From: DATBLE01 sp050258035 | GTDB taxonomy: Bacteria; Actinomycetota; Thermoleophilia; Gaiellales; Gaiellaceae | Length of the DNA: 64,000 nucleotides | Assembly (NCBI GenBank): GCA_050258035.1 | Contig: JBLMYA010000039.1 | Coordinates: 49,298-113,297, forward strand | Reading direction: 5' to 3' | In this document: positions 16,319 through 25,131 of the stretch, piece after piece | Numbering within the stretch: the first letter of the stretch is position 1 | Layout: each line of letters opens with the position of its first letter | Notes under the pieces: model-generated | The model's database searches: none | Told to the model about the DNA's origin: nothing | Seen by the model: only the letters and a program-made list of their open reading frames with translations | Made by a program: the position numbers and the translations under genes

Positions 16319-17812
16319 GTGAGCATCGAGCGTTACCGCGAGCTCCGGGACTATCTGGCCGAGGTCTGGGATCTCGCCAAGGTGGGCGGGCTCGCGGCCT
16401 GGGACCAGCAGACGATGATGCCGCCGCAGGGGGCCGCCGTCCGCGCGCGGCAGCTGGCCACCGTCTCCAGGCTCGTGCACGAGCGCATCGTCTCGGACGA
16501 TCTCGGCGAGCTCTTGGAGGAGCTCCGCCCGTTCGAGGAGTCGCTCGACTACGACTCCGACGAGGCGAGCCTGATCCGCGTCACGCGCCGCGACCGCGAC
16601 AAGGAGCTACGTGTCCCCGCCGAGCTCCGCGAGGAGCAGACGCGCGCCGGATCCGAGGCCTTCCCGATCTGGGTCGAGGCGAGGCGCACGAACGACTTCG
16701 AGCTCTTCCGGCCGTGCCTCGAGCGCAACGTCGCCCTTCGGCGCGAGTACGCGGCCTGCTTCGAGGTGGACGAGCCGTACGACGCGCTCCTCGACGACTT
16801 CGAGGAGGGGATGAAGACGGCAGAGGTGCGCGACGTCTTCGCGCGGCTGCGAGACGGGCTCGTGCCCCTCGTGACCGAGGCCTCCGCCCAGGAGATCGAC
16901 GACTCGTGCCTCCGCGGGCGCTTCCCGATCGAGACCCAGAGGGAGATGCAGCGCGTGCTCCTGTCCCGCTACGGCTTCCGGGACGGCACCTGGCGGATCG
17001 ACCCGGTGGAGCACCCGTTCGCCACCTCGTTCGGCACGTCCGACATCCGGATGACGACGTACTACCCCGAGCACGAGATGCGCGGCATCTTCGCGGCGAT
17101 GCACGAGGGCGGGCACGCGATCTACGAGCACAACGTCGACCCCGCCCTCGAGCGGACGCCGCTGTGCCGCGGCACGTCCCTCGCACTCCACGAGTCGCAG
17201 AGCCGCATGTTCGAGAACCTCGTCGGACGCAGCATCCAGTGGTGGCGTTGGGCCTATCCGGAGCTCCAGCGGCTGTTCCCGGAGCGGTACGAAGGCGTCG
17301 CCCTGGAGACCTTCCACCGGGCGATCAACAGGGTGCAGCCCTCGCTGATCCGGATCGAGGCGGACGAGGCGACGTACAGCCTCCACATCATCCTCCGCTT
17401 CGAGCTGGAGCAGGACCTGATCAGCGGCACCGTCGACGTCGCCGATCTGCCGAGCGTCTGGAACGAGCGGATGAAGGACTACCTCGGGGTCGACGTGCCG
17501 GACGACTCCCGCGGGGTCCTCCAGGACGTCCACTGGTCGCGCGGCACGATCGGCTACTTCTCGACGTACGCGCTCGGGAACGTGATCTCGGTGCAGATCT
17601 GGGACAAGGTGCTCGCCGACGTGCCGGACCTCTACGAGCACATCGAGCGGGGCGACCTCGAGCCGCTGACGAACTGGCTCCGCGAGAAGCTGTGGCGGCA
17701 CGGCCGCAAGTTCACGCCGCAGGAGACCCTCGAGCGGGTCGTCGGCGGCGGCCTGGATCCCGAGCCCTACCTTCGGTACCTGAACGACAAGCTCGGCGTT
17801 CTCGCCTCGTAG
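16319..17812 (+). CDS. M32 family metallocarboxypeptidase (carboxypeptidase Taq type)
   Basis: 497 residues, the usual M32 length. All family motifs are visible: HPF in VEHPFATSF, DxRxT in SDIRMTTYY, the zinc-binding HEGGH (about residues 262-266), the ALHESQSRM segment with the third ligand, IRIEADEATYSLH, and GVLQDVHWSRG. The enzyme removes C-terminal residues from peptides in the cytoplasm. The start is GTG 16319, supported by a leaderless-type promoter 6 bp upstream. It stands alone between a terminator and unrelated genes. Confidence 0.95.
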   Translation: MSIERYRELRDYLAEVWDLAKVGGLAAWDQQTMMPPQGAAVRARQLATVSRLVHERIVSDDLGELLEELRPFEESLDYDSDEASLIRVTRRDRDKELRVPAELREEQTRAGSEAFPIWVEARRTNDFELFRPCLERNVALRREYAACFEVDEPYDALLDDFEEGMKTAEVRDVFARLRDGLVPLVTEASAQEIDDSCLRGRFPIETQREMQRVLLSRYGFRDGTWRIDPVEHPFATSFGTSDIRMTTYYPEHEMRGIFAAMHEGGHAIYEHNVDPALERTPLCRGTSLALHESQSRMFENLVGRSIQWWRWAYPELQRLFPERYEGVALETFHRAINRVQPSLIRIEADEATYSLHIILRFELEQDLISGTVDVADLPSVWNERMKDYLGVDVPDDSRGVLQDVHWSRGTIGYFSTYALGNVISVQIWDKVLADVPDLYEHIERGDLEPLTNWLREKLWRHGRKFTPQETLERVVGGGLDPEPYLRYLNDKLGVLAS

Positions 17813-17903
17813 CCGGGCCCAGCCTCCGGGGCACGAGCCGGCTTAACGGAATATTCACGGGTTCCTCCTTCCCAGCGAACACCTCCTATGGCACTGTGAG
17901 CTG

Positions 17904-18107
17904 GTGGAGACGCTCGAACGGGAGATGCGGGAACTCGACCATCGCGTCGGCGACGGGTTCGAAGTCACGCTGCTCTGGGGCGAGGACGACGGCGAGCTGA
18001 AGGTGGTCGTCGACGACTGGCGCACCGAAGAGCACTTCGAGATCCCCGCGCGCGCGGACAACGCGCTCGACGTCTTCCGTCATCCGTTCGCGTACCGCCC
18101 AGCCTAG
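17904..18107 (+). CDS. Small acidic protein of unknown function
   Basis: 67 residues from GTG 17904. The protein is soluble and acidic, with MRELDHRVGDGFEVTLLW followed by DDGELKVVVDDW and a closing DVFRHPFAYRP. The layout resembles short hypothetical proteins found in many actinobacteria, but I know no function. There is no signal peptide or membrane segment. It starts about 90 bp after the carboxypeptidase and has no clear Shine-Dalgarno sequence. Confidence 0.6.
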   Translation: METLEREMRELDHRVGDGFEVTLLWGEDDGELKVVVDDWRTEEHFEIPARADNALDVFRHPFAYRPA

Positions 18108-18152
18108 TTTCCGGCGCGGTCTCGTTTTCGACCGGTGTAACCTCGCCGCAAG

Positions 18153-18896
18153 ATGGCGGTGCGCTTCGTCGCGGTCGGCGAGCTGCTCGTCGACGTGATC
18201 GCCGCGGGCGCCGGTCACGGCGCCCGCATCCGCGTCCGCCCCGCAGGCTCGGCGTTCAACGCCGCCGTCGCCGCCGTCGCGGCGGGCGCCGACACGATCG
18301 TGGTCGGCACGGTCGGTGACGATCCCGCCGGGCGGATGATCCTCGCGGAGCTGGACGCACGTGGCGTCCGGACCGACGTGACCGTCGCTGAAGGGCCGAC
18401 CGGGACCTTCCTCCTCGCCGACGGCGAGGTCCGGGTCGACGGCGGCGTCGGCCACGACCTCGTGCTCCCGGAGCGGATCGCCGCCGACGCCGTCCTCGTC
18501 TCCGGCTACGTGCCGGCCGCCGCCGACGCGCTCGCTCGCGCCGACGCCGCCTGGGTCGCCCTGGACGCCGCCCGGCTCTCGACGCTCCCTCCCGGCGGCA
18601 ACGCCGTGATCGCGAACGAGGAGGCGGCGCAGAGGCTCACCGGAGAGGCGGCGGAACGGGCGGTCGGAGCGCTCGCCGAGGGCAGGCGGCTCGCCTGCGT
18701 CACGTCGGGCGCCCGGGGCGCGGTCGCCGTGCTGGACGGTCGCACCGAATACGCGCGCCCCGGGGCCGTGGCCGGCGACGGCCCCGGCTCCGGCGATTTC
18801 TTCGGCGCGACGCTCCTCGTCGCGCTGGCGCAGGGAGACGATCTGTCGGTCGCTCTCCCTCGGGCCGCGCGGGCCGCTCTAGACTCGCTCGCGTGA
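18153..18896 (+). CDS. PfkB-family sugar/nucleoside kinase
   Basis: 247 residues, shorter than the usual 300 or so. The N-terminal RFVAVGELLVDVI and the glycine-rich NAAVAAVAAGADTIVVGTVG match the ribokinase/PfkB fold. The catalytic motif appears as GDGPGSGDFFGA (about residues 206-217), where the usual GAGD reads GSGD; the catalytic Asp is kept. The lid region is reduced. Substrate is unknown. A TAACCT box lies 9 bp before the ATG. The end overlaps the AMP ligase start by 4 bp. Confidence 0.8.
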   Translation: MAVRFVAVGELLVDVIAAGAGHGARIRVRPAGSAFNAAVAAVAAGADTIVVGTVGDDPAGRMILAELDARGVRTDVTVAEGPTGTFLLADGEVRVDGGVGHDLVLPERIAADAVLVSGYVPAAADALARADAAWVALDAARLSTLPPGGNAVIANEEAAQRLTGEAAERAVGALAEGRRLACVTSGARGAVAVLDGRTEYARPGAVAGDGPGSGDFFGATLLVALAQGDDLSVALPRAARAALDSLA

Positions 18897-20281
18897 ACCT
18901 GGCGGTCAGCCTCCTCTCCTCGGCCGAGCGCACGCCGGACGCCGAGGCGGTCGTCGAGGGAGACACGCGGTTCTCCTACGCGGAGCTGCGGGAGCGTGCC
19001 GCCCGGCTCGCCACCGGCCTCGAGCGGGAGGGTCTGCGGCGCGGCGCACGGCTCGCGGCCGTCGTCCGCTCTCGCAGCGAGTCCGTCCAGCTGTACTGGG
19101 CGTGCCAGTGGCTGGGAGCGACGTTCGTTCCGCTCTCGCCCCGCGCCTCGCCTGTCGACCTGGCCTACTGCCGGGAGGATTCGGGAGCAACGCTCTTCCT
19201 CGACGCCGAGGTCGAGCTCGAACCGCTGCTGGGCGAGCCTCACCCGGGGGCGCTCGATGCCGACGAGGGGGACGAGAGCCTGATGCTGTACACGTCCGGC
19301 ACCACGGGCCGGCCGAAAGGAGTGCCCCGCTCGCACCGCGCCGACCGCGCGGGTGGGCTCTCTCAGGTGATCCACCAGAGCTCGCGGTGGAGCGACCGCA
19401 CGCTCGGCGCGATGCCGCTCTACCACACGATGGGCATGCACTCCCTCCTCGCGATGCACCTGGTCGGCGGCTGCTACGTCTGCCAGCCGGAGTGGAGCTC
19501 CGACGCGGCGCTCGACCTGATCGAGCGGGAGCGCATCACCTCGCTCTACCTCGCCCCGACCCTGTTCCACGACCTGGTCACCCATCCCCGCCGCCGCGAC
19601 TTCGACCTCTCGTCGGTGGAGACAGTCGCCTATGCCGGAGCCGCGATGACGAGCACGCTGGTCGACCGGTGCGTCGAGGCGTTCTCGCCGCGGCTCTTCG
19701 TCAACCACTACGGCTCGACCGAGATCTACACGTACTCGATCCACCGCGACCAGGCGGCGAAGCCGGGCTGTGCAGGCCGCCCCGCCCTGAACGCCCGGCT
19801 GCGGCTGGGCGAGAACGGCGAGATCCTCTGCCACATGTCCTCCGACGAGGCGTTCGGCGGCTACTGGAACCGGCCCGACGCCGACGAGAAGGCGATCCGG
19901 GACGGCTGGTACCGCACCGGCGACGTCGGTCGGCTCGACGAGGACGGCGACCTCTGGCTGGAGGGGCGGCTCGACGACATGATCGTCTCCGGCGGCGAGA
20001 ACATCCACCCGCTCGAGGTCGAGGACGTCCTCGCGGGCCATCCGGCGGTCCGGGAGGTCGCGGTCGTCGGCGCCCCGGACGAACGGCTCGGCCACCACGT
20101 CGTCGCCGTCGTGGTCGCGGAGGGGGTGACCGCGGAGGAGCTCGACGCGCACTGCCTCGCCTCGGAGACGCTGGCCCGCTTCAAGCGGCCGCGGGAGTAC
20201 CGCTTCGTCGTCGAGCTGCCGAAGAGCCCGTCTGGGAAGATCCTGCGCAGGATGCTGCGCGAGGACGAGGTCGGCGCATGA
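18893..20281 (+). CDS. AMP-dependent acyl-CoA synthetase/ligase
   Basis: 462 residues, on the short side for the ANL superfamily. The P-loop is MLYTSGTTGRPKGVP (about residues 128-142), the A5 region is NHYGSTE, and the C-terminal hinge TGDVGRLDEDGDL and lysine-bearing LPKSPSGKILRRML are intact. It activates a carboxylic acid to an acyl-CoA. An enoyl-CoA hydratase follows with an ATGA overlap, so the pair probably degrades one organic acid. The start GTG 18893 has TAGACT 7 bp upstream, inside the kinase gene, which suggests an internal leaderless promoter. Confidence 0.88.
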   Translation: MNLAVSLLSSAERTPDAEAVVEGDTRFSYAELRERAARLATGLEREGLRRGARLAAVVRSRSESVQLYWACQWLGATFVPLSPRASPVDLAYCREDSGATLFLDAEVELEPLLGEPHPGALDADEGDESLMLYTSGTTGRPKGVPRSHRADRAGGLSQVIHQSSRWSDRTLGAMPLYHTMGMHSLLAMHLVGGCYVCQPEWSSDAALDLIERERITSLYLAPTLFHDLVTHPRRRDFDLSSVETVAYAGAAMTSTLVDRCVEAFSPRLFVNHYGSTEIYTYSIHRDQAAKPGCAGRPALNARLRLGENGEILCHMSSDEAFGGYWNRPDADEKAIRDGWYRTGDVGRLDEDGDLWLEGRLDDMIVSGGENIHPLEVEDVLAGHPAVREVAVVGAPDERLGHHVVAVVVAEGVTAEELDAHCLASETLARFKRPREYRFVVELPKSPSGKILRRMLREDEVGA

Positions 20282-21048
20282 CCTATGAGGGGTTCCGTGT
20301 CGACCGGGACGAACGGGGCGTGGTCACGATCACCCTCGACGACCCGCCGAAGATGAATCGCCTGCCGCTCGCGGCCCGGGGGCAGCTCGCGCACCTGTTC
20401 GCCGAGACGGCCGAGGACGACGCCGTCCGTTTCGTCGTCATCACAGGGGCGGGTGAGAACTTCACCGCCGGCGGCGACATCGCCGCGTTCATGACGGCGA
20501 GCCCCGAGCAGCTGTCCCGGCTCGCCTGGAACGTAGCCGCGCCCGAGCGGTTCCCGAAACCGGTGATCGCGCGCGTCCGGGGCTACTGCCTCGGCGTCGG
20601 CCTCGAGCTCGCCCTCGCCTGCGACTTCCGCGTCGCGGCCGACGATGTCCAGCTCGGCTTGCCCGAGGTCGGCCTCGGGATGATCCCGGGCTCCGGGGGC
20701 ACCCAGCGCCTCGCCCGGCTCGTCGGGCTCGGCCGCGCGAAGGACGTCGTCATGCGGCGCCGCCGGATCTCGGCGGCCGAGGCGCTCGAATGGGGCCTGG
20801 TCTCCGAGGTCGTGCCCGCCGGGGAGCTCGACGCCTCAGTCGGCCGCGTGATCGCCGATCTCGACCAGCTCTCTCCGCTCGCCCTGCGGACGGCGAAGCG
20901 CGTGCTCAACCACGTCTACGACGCGCCGCTCTCGATCGGGCTCGAGCTGGAAGGCCTCGCCTACGGCCTGCTCCGCTCGACGCACGACTTCCGCGAGGGC
21001 GTCGAGGCCTTCGGCGAGAAGCGCCCACCGAGCTTCGAAGGGCGGTAG
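20278..21048 (+). CDS. Enoyl-CoA hydratase/isomerase family protein
   Basis: 256 residues, standard crotonase length. The oxyanion-hole segments are FTAGGDIAAFM (about 61-71) and LGMIPGSGGTQRLAR (about 134-148). The catalytic Glu equivalents appear in LGLPEVGLG and the region after it. It should hydrate or isomerise an enoyl-CoA made from the product of the ligase just upstream, to which it is coupled by ATGA. Exact substrate is unknown. Confidence 0.88.
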   Translation: MTYEGFRVDRDERGVVTITLDDPPKMNRLPLAARGQLAHLFAETAEDDAVRFVVITGAGENFTAGGDIAAFMTASPEQLSRLAWNVAAPERFPKPVIARVRGYCLGVGLELALACDFRVAADDVQLGLPEVGLGMIPGSGGTQRLARLVGLGRAKDVVMRRRRISAAEALEWGLVSEVVPAGELDASVGRVIADLDQLSPLALRTAKRVLNHVYDAPLSIGLELEGLAYGLLRSTHDFREGVEAFGEKRPPSFEGR

Positions 21049-21108
21049 GTGTCGATCTCGCCCTCGACCGTTCGTCGTCCCCACGACACCACGAACGAAG
21101 GAGGCGAC

Positions 21109-21462
21109 ATGCAGTACATGTGTCTGATCTACGACGACGAGAGCCTGTGGGAGAGGCTGCCGGAGGACGAGCGGAAGAGCGTCTACGCCGAGTACGGGGC
21201 GTTCACGCAGGCGATCCGCGACAACGGCAGCTACGTGGCCGGAGACCAGCTCCAACCGACCTCGACTGCGACGACCGTGCGGATCCGCGACGGGAAGACG
21301 ATGGTCACGGACGGCCCGTTCGCAGAGACGAAGGAGCAACTCGGCGGCTACTACCTGATCGAGGCCAAGGACGCGGACGAGGCCCTGAAGGTCGCGCAGC
21401 GGATCCCGTCCGCCCGCTACGGCTCGATCGAGGTCCGGCCGGTGGTCGTCTGGGAGGACTAG
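21109..21462 (+). CDS. YCII/DGPF-domain protein, partner of ECF42 sigma factor
   Basis: 117 residues. The signature DGPFAETKEQLGGYYLIE (about 66-83) defines the DGPF branch of the YCII family. These genes are characteristic neighbours of ECF42 sigma factors and are thought to be their targets or partners; none is well understood. A strong AAGGAGG precedes ATG 21109. The stop lies a few bases before the start region of the sigma factor. Confidence 0.9.
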   Translation: MQYMCLIYDDESLWERLPEDERKSVYAEYGAFTQAIRDNGSYVAGDQLQPTSTATTVRIRDGKTMVTDGPFAETKEQLGGYYLIEAKDADEALKVAQRIPSARYGSIEVRPVVVWED

Positions 21463-21467
21463 ACCCG

Positions 21468-22634
21468 GTCACCGAGGCGTTTCGGGAGGAGTTCGGGCGC
21501 GCCGTCTCGATCCTGATCGGCGCGCTCGGCGACTTCGACCTCGCCGAGGACGCCGTCCAGGAGGCGTTCGCGATCGCAGCGGAGCGCTGGCCCCGCGACT
21601 GCGTCCCGGCGAACCCGGGCGCCTGGATCGTGACGACGGCGCGGAACCGGGCGATCGACCGCCTGCGCCGCCGCCGGACGCTCGAGACCAAGCAGGCGGA
21701 GCTCGCCCGGCTCGCGGAGCTCACGGGGAACGCCGAGGACGAGGAGGTGAACACGATCCCCGACGAGCGGCTGGCGCTGATCTTCACCTGCTGCCATCCG
21801 GCGCTCGCGGTCGAGGGGCAGGTCGCCCTCACCCTCCGGATGCTGGGCGGCCTGACGACGCCGGAGATCGCCCGCGCCTTCCTCACGAGCGAGGCGGCGA
21901 TGGCTCAGCGGCTGGTCCGGGCGAAGAACAAGATCCGGGCCGCCGGCATCCCCTTCCGGGTGCCGCCCGACGATGCGCTCCCTGCGCGGCTCGACGCGGT
22001 GCTGGCCACGCTCTACCTGATCTTCAACACCGGCTACTCCGACGTCCGCGGCGGGCTCAGCCGCGAAGCGATCCGGCTCGGCCGGACGCTCGCAGAGCTG
22101 ATGCCGGACGAGCCGGAGGTGTTGGGCCTCCTGGCTCTGATGCTCCTCCAGGACTCGCGCCGCGACGCGCGCCTGGACGAGGAGGGCGTCATCGTCCTGC
22201 TGGAAGACCAGGACCGCTCCCGGTGGGACGCCGACGAGATCGACGAGGGTCGCGCACTCGTCGAGGCCGCGCTGCGCCGTCGTCCGCCGGGGCCGTACCA
22301 GCTCCAGGCGGCGATCGCCGCCTGCCACACCGGCGCCGAGAGCGACTGGCGGCAGATCGTTCTCCTCTACGACGAGCTGCTCCGGCTGCAGCCCTCGCCG
22401 GTGATCGAGCTGAACCGGGCAGTCGCACTCGCGATGGCCGAGGGGCCCGAGACGGGGTTGGCCGCGATCGACGCCATCCCCGGCCTCGACGGCTACGTCC
22501 ACTACCACTCGGCGCGAGGAGGGCTGCTCCGCCGCGCGGGCCGCGACGCGGAGGCGCGGGCGGCGTACCGGCGGGCGCTCGACCTCGGTCCAGGTGAGGC
22601 CGAGCGCCGCTTCCTGGAGCAGCAACTCCGATGA
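21468..22634 (+). CDS. ECF42-type RNA polymerase sigma factor, no canonical start codon
   Basis: About 388 residues. Sigma region 2 is seen in DFDLAEDAVQEAF and AWIVTTARNRAIDRLRRRR, region 4 in LTTPEIARAFLTSEAAMAQR, followed by the long helical extension typical of ECF42. Family N-termini (TEAFREEFGRAV) begin exactly where GTC 21468 stands, just after a GGGAGGA stretch at the end of the YCII gene. No ATG, GTG or TTG lies in frame until deep in region 2, and the nearest upstream is GTG 21147, inside the YCII gene. Either GTC (or CTG 21450) initiates, or one base is wrong. Confidence 0.85.
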   Translation, partial: VTEAFREEFGRAVSILIGALGDFDLAEDAVQEAFAIAAERWPRDCVPANPGAWIVTTARNRAIDRLRRRRTLETKQAELARLAELTGNAEDEEVNTIPDERLALIFTCCHPALAVEGQVALTLRMLGGLTTPEIARAFLTSEAAMAQRLVRAKNKIRAAGIPFRVPPDDALPARLDAVLATLYLIFNTGYSDVRGGLSREAIRLGRTLAELMPDEPEVLGLLALMLLQDSRRDARLDEEGVIVLLEDQDRSRWDADEIDEGRALVEAALRRRPPGPYQLQAAIAACHTGAESDWRQIVLLYDELLRLQPSPVIELNRAVALAMAEGPETGLAAIDAIPGLDGYVHYHSARGGLLRRAGRDAEARAAYRRALDLGPGEAERRFLEQQLR

Positions 22635-22644
22635 GCCCGCCCGT

Positions 22645-22658
22645 GCCCCGAGCGGGGC
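22645..22658. terminator. GC-rich hairpin between convergent genes, weak terminator candidate
   Basis: GCCCCG-AG-CGGGGC forms a compact stem between the sigma factor and RidA stops. No T run follows on either strand, so at best it is a bidirectional Rho-assisted or weak terminator. Confidence 0.25.
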
Positions 22659-22686
22659 GCGGCCGGCGCCTGTTGCGGGCTGCCGG

Positions 22687-23082
22687 CTAATCCGGAATAG
22701 CTGCGACGGCCTCGATCTCCAGCAATGCCCCCGGCACCGCGAGCGCGGACACCTGGACGAGCGTGCTCGCCGGCCGGGCCTCGCCGAAGAACTCCATTCG
22801 CACGGGGTTGATCTTCGGCCGGTCGTCGACGTCCAGTAGGAAGTGGACGACCTTGACGACGTCGTCGAAGCCGCATCCAGCCGCCTTCAGGCAGAGCTCC
22901 ATGTTCCGGAAGACCTGGCGGGCCTGCTCGGCGACGTCGCCCTCGCCGACCAGCTTCCCCTCGGCGTCGAGCGGCACGATGCCCGAGACGAAGAGCAGGC
23001 CGCCCGCCTGCACCGCGTCGGTGTAGTGGCTCAGCGGCTCCGCCATTCCCTCGACGCGGAACTCCTCCCGGTGGTGGCTCAT
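22687..23082 (-). CDS. RidA/YjgF family protein
   Basis: 131 residues, normal RidA length. Family signature includes GLLFVSGIVPLDAEGKL, the region RNMELCLKAAGCGFDDVVKV, and PASTLVQVSALAVPGALLEIEAVA near the C-terminus, which contains the substrate-contacting segment; the usual active-site Arg of R-x-x-V-Q-V-type sequences is replaced by ST, so deaminase activity is uncertain. Start ATG 23082 overlaps the SRPBCC stop as ATGA. Confidence 0.85.
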   Translation of the reverse strand: MSHHREEFRVEGMAEPLSHYTDAVQAGGLLFVSGIVPLDAEGKLVGEGDVAEQARQVFRNMELCLKAAGCGFDDVVKVVHFLLDVDDRPKINPVRMEFFGEARPASTLVQVSALAVPGALLEIEAVAAIPD

Positions 23083-23519
23083 CCGGCGAGGTGCGCCTTC
23101 AGCGCGTCGAAGCCGCCCTGGAAGATCTGGGTCGCGAAGAACTCCTCCCAGTAGCCGACCTTGTCGCGGTCGCAGTCGAAGGTCGTCCACCACTCGACGA
23201 AGCTCTGGTTGCCGTCGGTCACCGGCGTGACGCGGATGGTCGCACAGTAGTTGTCGACGTCGAAGGGGGTCTTCTGGAAGTTGTACGTGTACGAGCGCTC
23301 GAGGTCGGAGTGCGAGAGCAGCCGCTCGCGGAGATGCGTGCCGTCGGTGAGCGTGAAGCTGCGCACGCCCCCGGTCTGGTCGCCCGCCTTGCCCTCCTCG
23401 ATCTCGCTCGTCGCCACCATCCCGCTGTGCCACGTGGACAGGCCGTTGAAGTCCCGGATCTGCGCCCACACCTCGTCGGCAGGCGCGTCGATCACCGTGC
23501 TCGCGTACGAACGTGCCAC
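23079..23519 (-). CDS. SRPBCC family protein (polyketide cyclase/START-like)
   Basis: 146 residues from GTG 23519, which has GAGAGGAGG a few bases upstream. The opening RSYASTVIDAPADEVWAQI is the first strand and helix of the START/Bet v1-like fold, and VEWWTTFDCD and EFFATQIFQGGFDALK form the final strand and long helix. Such proteins bind hydrophobic ligands or act as cyclases or hydrolases. It is coupled to RidA and divergent from the cupin gene. Confidence 0.8.
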   Translation of the reverse strand: MARSYASTVIDAPADEVWAQIRDFNGLSTWHSGMVATSEIEEGKAGDQTGGVRSFTLTDGTHLRERLLSHSDLERSYTYNFQKTPFDVDNYCATIRVTPVTDGNQSFVEWWTTFDCDRDKVGYWEEFFATQIFQGGFDALKAHLAG

Positions 23520-23561
23520 CAGTCCTCCTCTCGTCGGGTCGCCCGATCGTACAATCGGCGC

Positions 23562-23912
23562 GTGGAGCCGCGGTTCGTCCACTTCCCCGACGTGAAGGAC
23601 TTCGAGCTCGCCGCCGGCGTCTCCGGCAGGCCGCTGTTCGGCGAGGGCGCGATGCTCAACCTGATCGAGTTCGAGCCCGGCTCGACCGTTCCGCTGCACA
23701 GCCACGAGCACGAGCAGCTCGGGATCGTCCTGCAGGGGATGCAGGCACTCGTCGTCGGCGGAGTCCCGCACGAGCTCGGCCCCATGGACGGCTACGTGAT
23801 CCCGGGCGGTGTCGAGCACTCCGCCTACTGCGGCCCCGACGGGGCGCTCGTCCTCGACATCTTCCGGCCGGTTCGCGAGGACTACCGGGAGCGCTGGAGC
23901 GCGCAGGCCTAG
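23562..23912 (+). CDS. Small cupin-domain protein
   Basis: 116 residues, one cupin barrel. Motif 1 residues appear in PLHSHEHEQLGIVLQG (three His and a Glu as metal ligands), motif 2 in YVIPGGVEHSA. The start is GTG 23562, with TACAAT (23550-23555) only 6 bp upstream and no Shine-Dalgarno sequence, a leaderless arrangement. A sugar- or oxalate-type enzyme or a sensor cupin are both possible. Confidence 0.8.
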   Translation: MEPRFVHFPDVKDFELAAGVSGRPLFGEGAMLNLIEFEPGSTVPLHSHEHEQLGIVLQGMQALVVGGVPHELGPMDGYVIPGGVEHSAYCGPDGALVLDIFRPVREDYRERWSAQA

Positions 23913-24289
23913 GCGTCGAGCGCGGCCCGGAGCACGTCGTCGATCGGTTCCGGCTTGCCCTCGGCGTCGACGTGCACGATCGTGTGACGACCCTTGATGT
24001 GCGCCTCGCCGCCCTTGGCGATCGTCCAGGCGTAGGTGACCGAGGTGCGGCCGACGTTGTCGACCCGAAGCCGGACCTCGATCTCGTCGTCGAAGCGCAG
24101 GACCTTCAGGTACTCCGCCTCGACCTTGCGGCGGGGGAAGCTGCCCCAGCGCTCGCGCGGCAGGGCGAGCCGCCTCATCAGCTCCGTCTCGGCCTCCTCC
24201 GCCCACCGGAAGGCCGCCGTGAAGTGGATGCGCCCACCGGCGTCGGTGTCGACCCACTGGACTCGCGTCTGGAGCGCCTGCTCGACCAC
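23909..24289 (-). CDS. Hotdog-fold acyl-CoA thioesterase (4-hydroxybenzoyl-CoA thioesterase type)
   Basis: 126 residues. VQWVDTDAGGRIHFTAAFRW (about 10-29) is the YbgC/4HBT active-site segment with the catalytic Asp in DTDAGG. The rest (RFDDEIEVRLRVDNVG, GRHTIVHVD) matches the fold. It releases free acid from an acyl-CoA. The start is GTG 24289, with TATCCT 6 bp upstream. It ends convergently with the cupin gene, overlapping it by 4 bp on the opposite strand. Confidence 0.8.
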   Translation of the reverse strand: MVEQALQTRVQWVDTDAGGRIHFTAAFRWAEEAETELMRRLALPRERWGSFPRRKVEAEYLKVLRFDDEIEVRLRVDNVGRTSVTYAWTIAKGGEAHIKGRHTIVHVDAEGKPEPIDDVLRAALDA

Positions 24290-24308
24290 GCGGCAAGGAT
24301 ACGCAGCC

Positions 24309-25127
24309 CTAGGCGGGCTCGGTCTCGATGATCCAGACCGTGCCGTCCCCCGCCTCGACCGGGCGTCCTCCAGGCCCGTCGAGCGCAGCCCGCAGGACCC
24401 TGACCCGTCGGCCGTCGAGCTCCGTGAGCGCCCCTGCCTCGGCGCCGACGGAGAAGCCGAACCGCCACGCGCGCACCTGCCGGACGACCTCCTCCGCCGG
24501 GCGGCTCCAGTCGATCTCGGCGTACCCGGGCTCGAAGAACGACTGGTACTCCGCCGCTGCCTCGTCCTGCGGATCGCCCGGGTCTCCCCGCTCGACGCGT
24601 TCGAGCACGGTCGGCAGGAGCCGCGCGACGGCGCCGGCGAGTCGGGGGCCGAGCTCGTCCCACGACCACTCGTCCGCCAGCTCGAGCGGTGCCTGCGCGA
24701 GGATCGGGCCCGCGTCGAGGTCGGGCGCCATCCGATGGAAGGTGACGCCGATCTCCCTCTCGCCGTTCCGGATCGCCCAGCCGACCGGGATCGGACCGCG
24801 GTAGCGAGGCAGCAGGGACGGGTGCGAGTTGACCACACCCAGCGGCGGGACCGCCAGCGCATCCGGCGGAACCCTCCACGGGAAACCCAGACACAGGACG
24901 ACGTCCGGCTCGAGCGACCGGAGCAGCGGCGCGATCCGGTCTCGCGCCGACGGCATCACGATGTCCATCTCGGCGGGCGCGTCCATGACGTGCGTCCCCG
25001 TGTCGATGCCGTAGCGGGAGGCCCGCCGGATGCAGAGCAGCCCGACCGGCTCGTGGCCGAGCGCCCGGAGCCCGTTCGTATAGCTCTCGACCGCCCGCGG
25101 GATCTGCGAGATCAGCGCGACCCGCAC
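24309..25127 (-). CDS. Formyltransferase family protein (methionyl-tRNA formyltransferase-like)
   Basis: 272 residues. The N-terminal formyltransferase domain carries the catalytic triad Asn100 and His102 in VVNSHPSLLPRYRGP and Asp138 in DLDAGPIL. A small C-terminal domain follows. At this length, and lying in a catabolic cluster, it is more likely a sugar-nucleotide or small-molecule formyl transferase or hydrolase relative than the housekeeping Fmt. It starts 4 bp after the dehydrogenase stop. Confidence 0.75.
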   Translation of the reverse strand: MRVALISQIPRAVESYTNGLRALGHEPVGLLCIRRASRYGIDTGTHVMDAPAEMDIVMPSARDRIAPLLRSLEPDVVLCLGFPWRVPPDALAVPPLGVVNSHPSLLPRYRGPIPVGWAIRNGEREIGVTFHRMAPDLDAGPILAQAPLELADEWSWDELGPRLAGAVARLLPTVLERVERGDPGDPQDEAAAEYQSFFEPGYAEIDWSRPAEEVVRQVRAWRFGFSVGAEAGALTELDGRRVRVLRAALDGPGGRPVEAGDGTVWIIETEPA

Positions 25128-25131
25128 TCCC

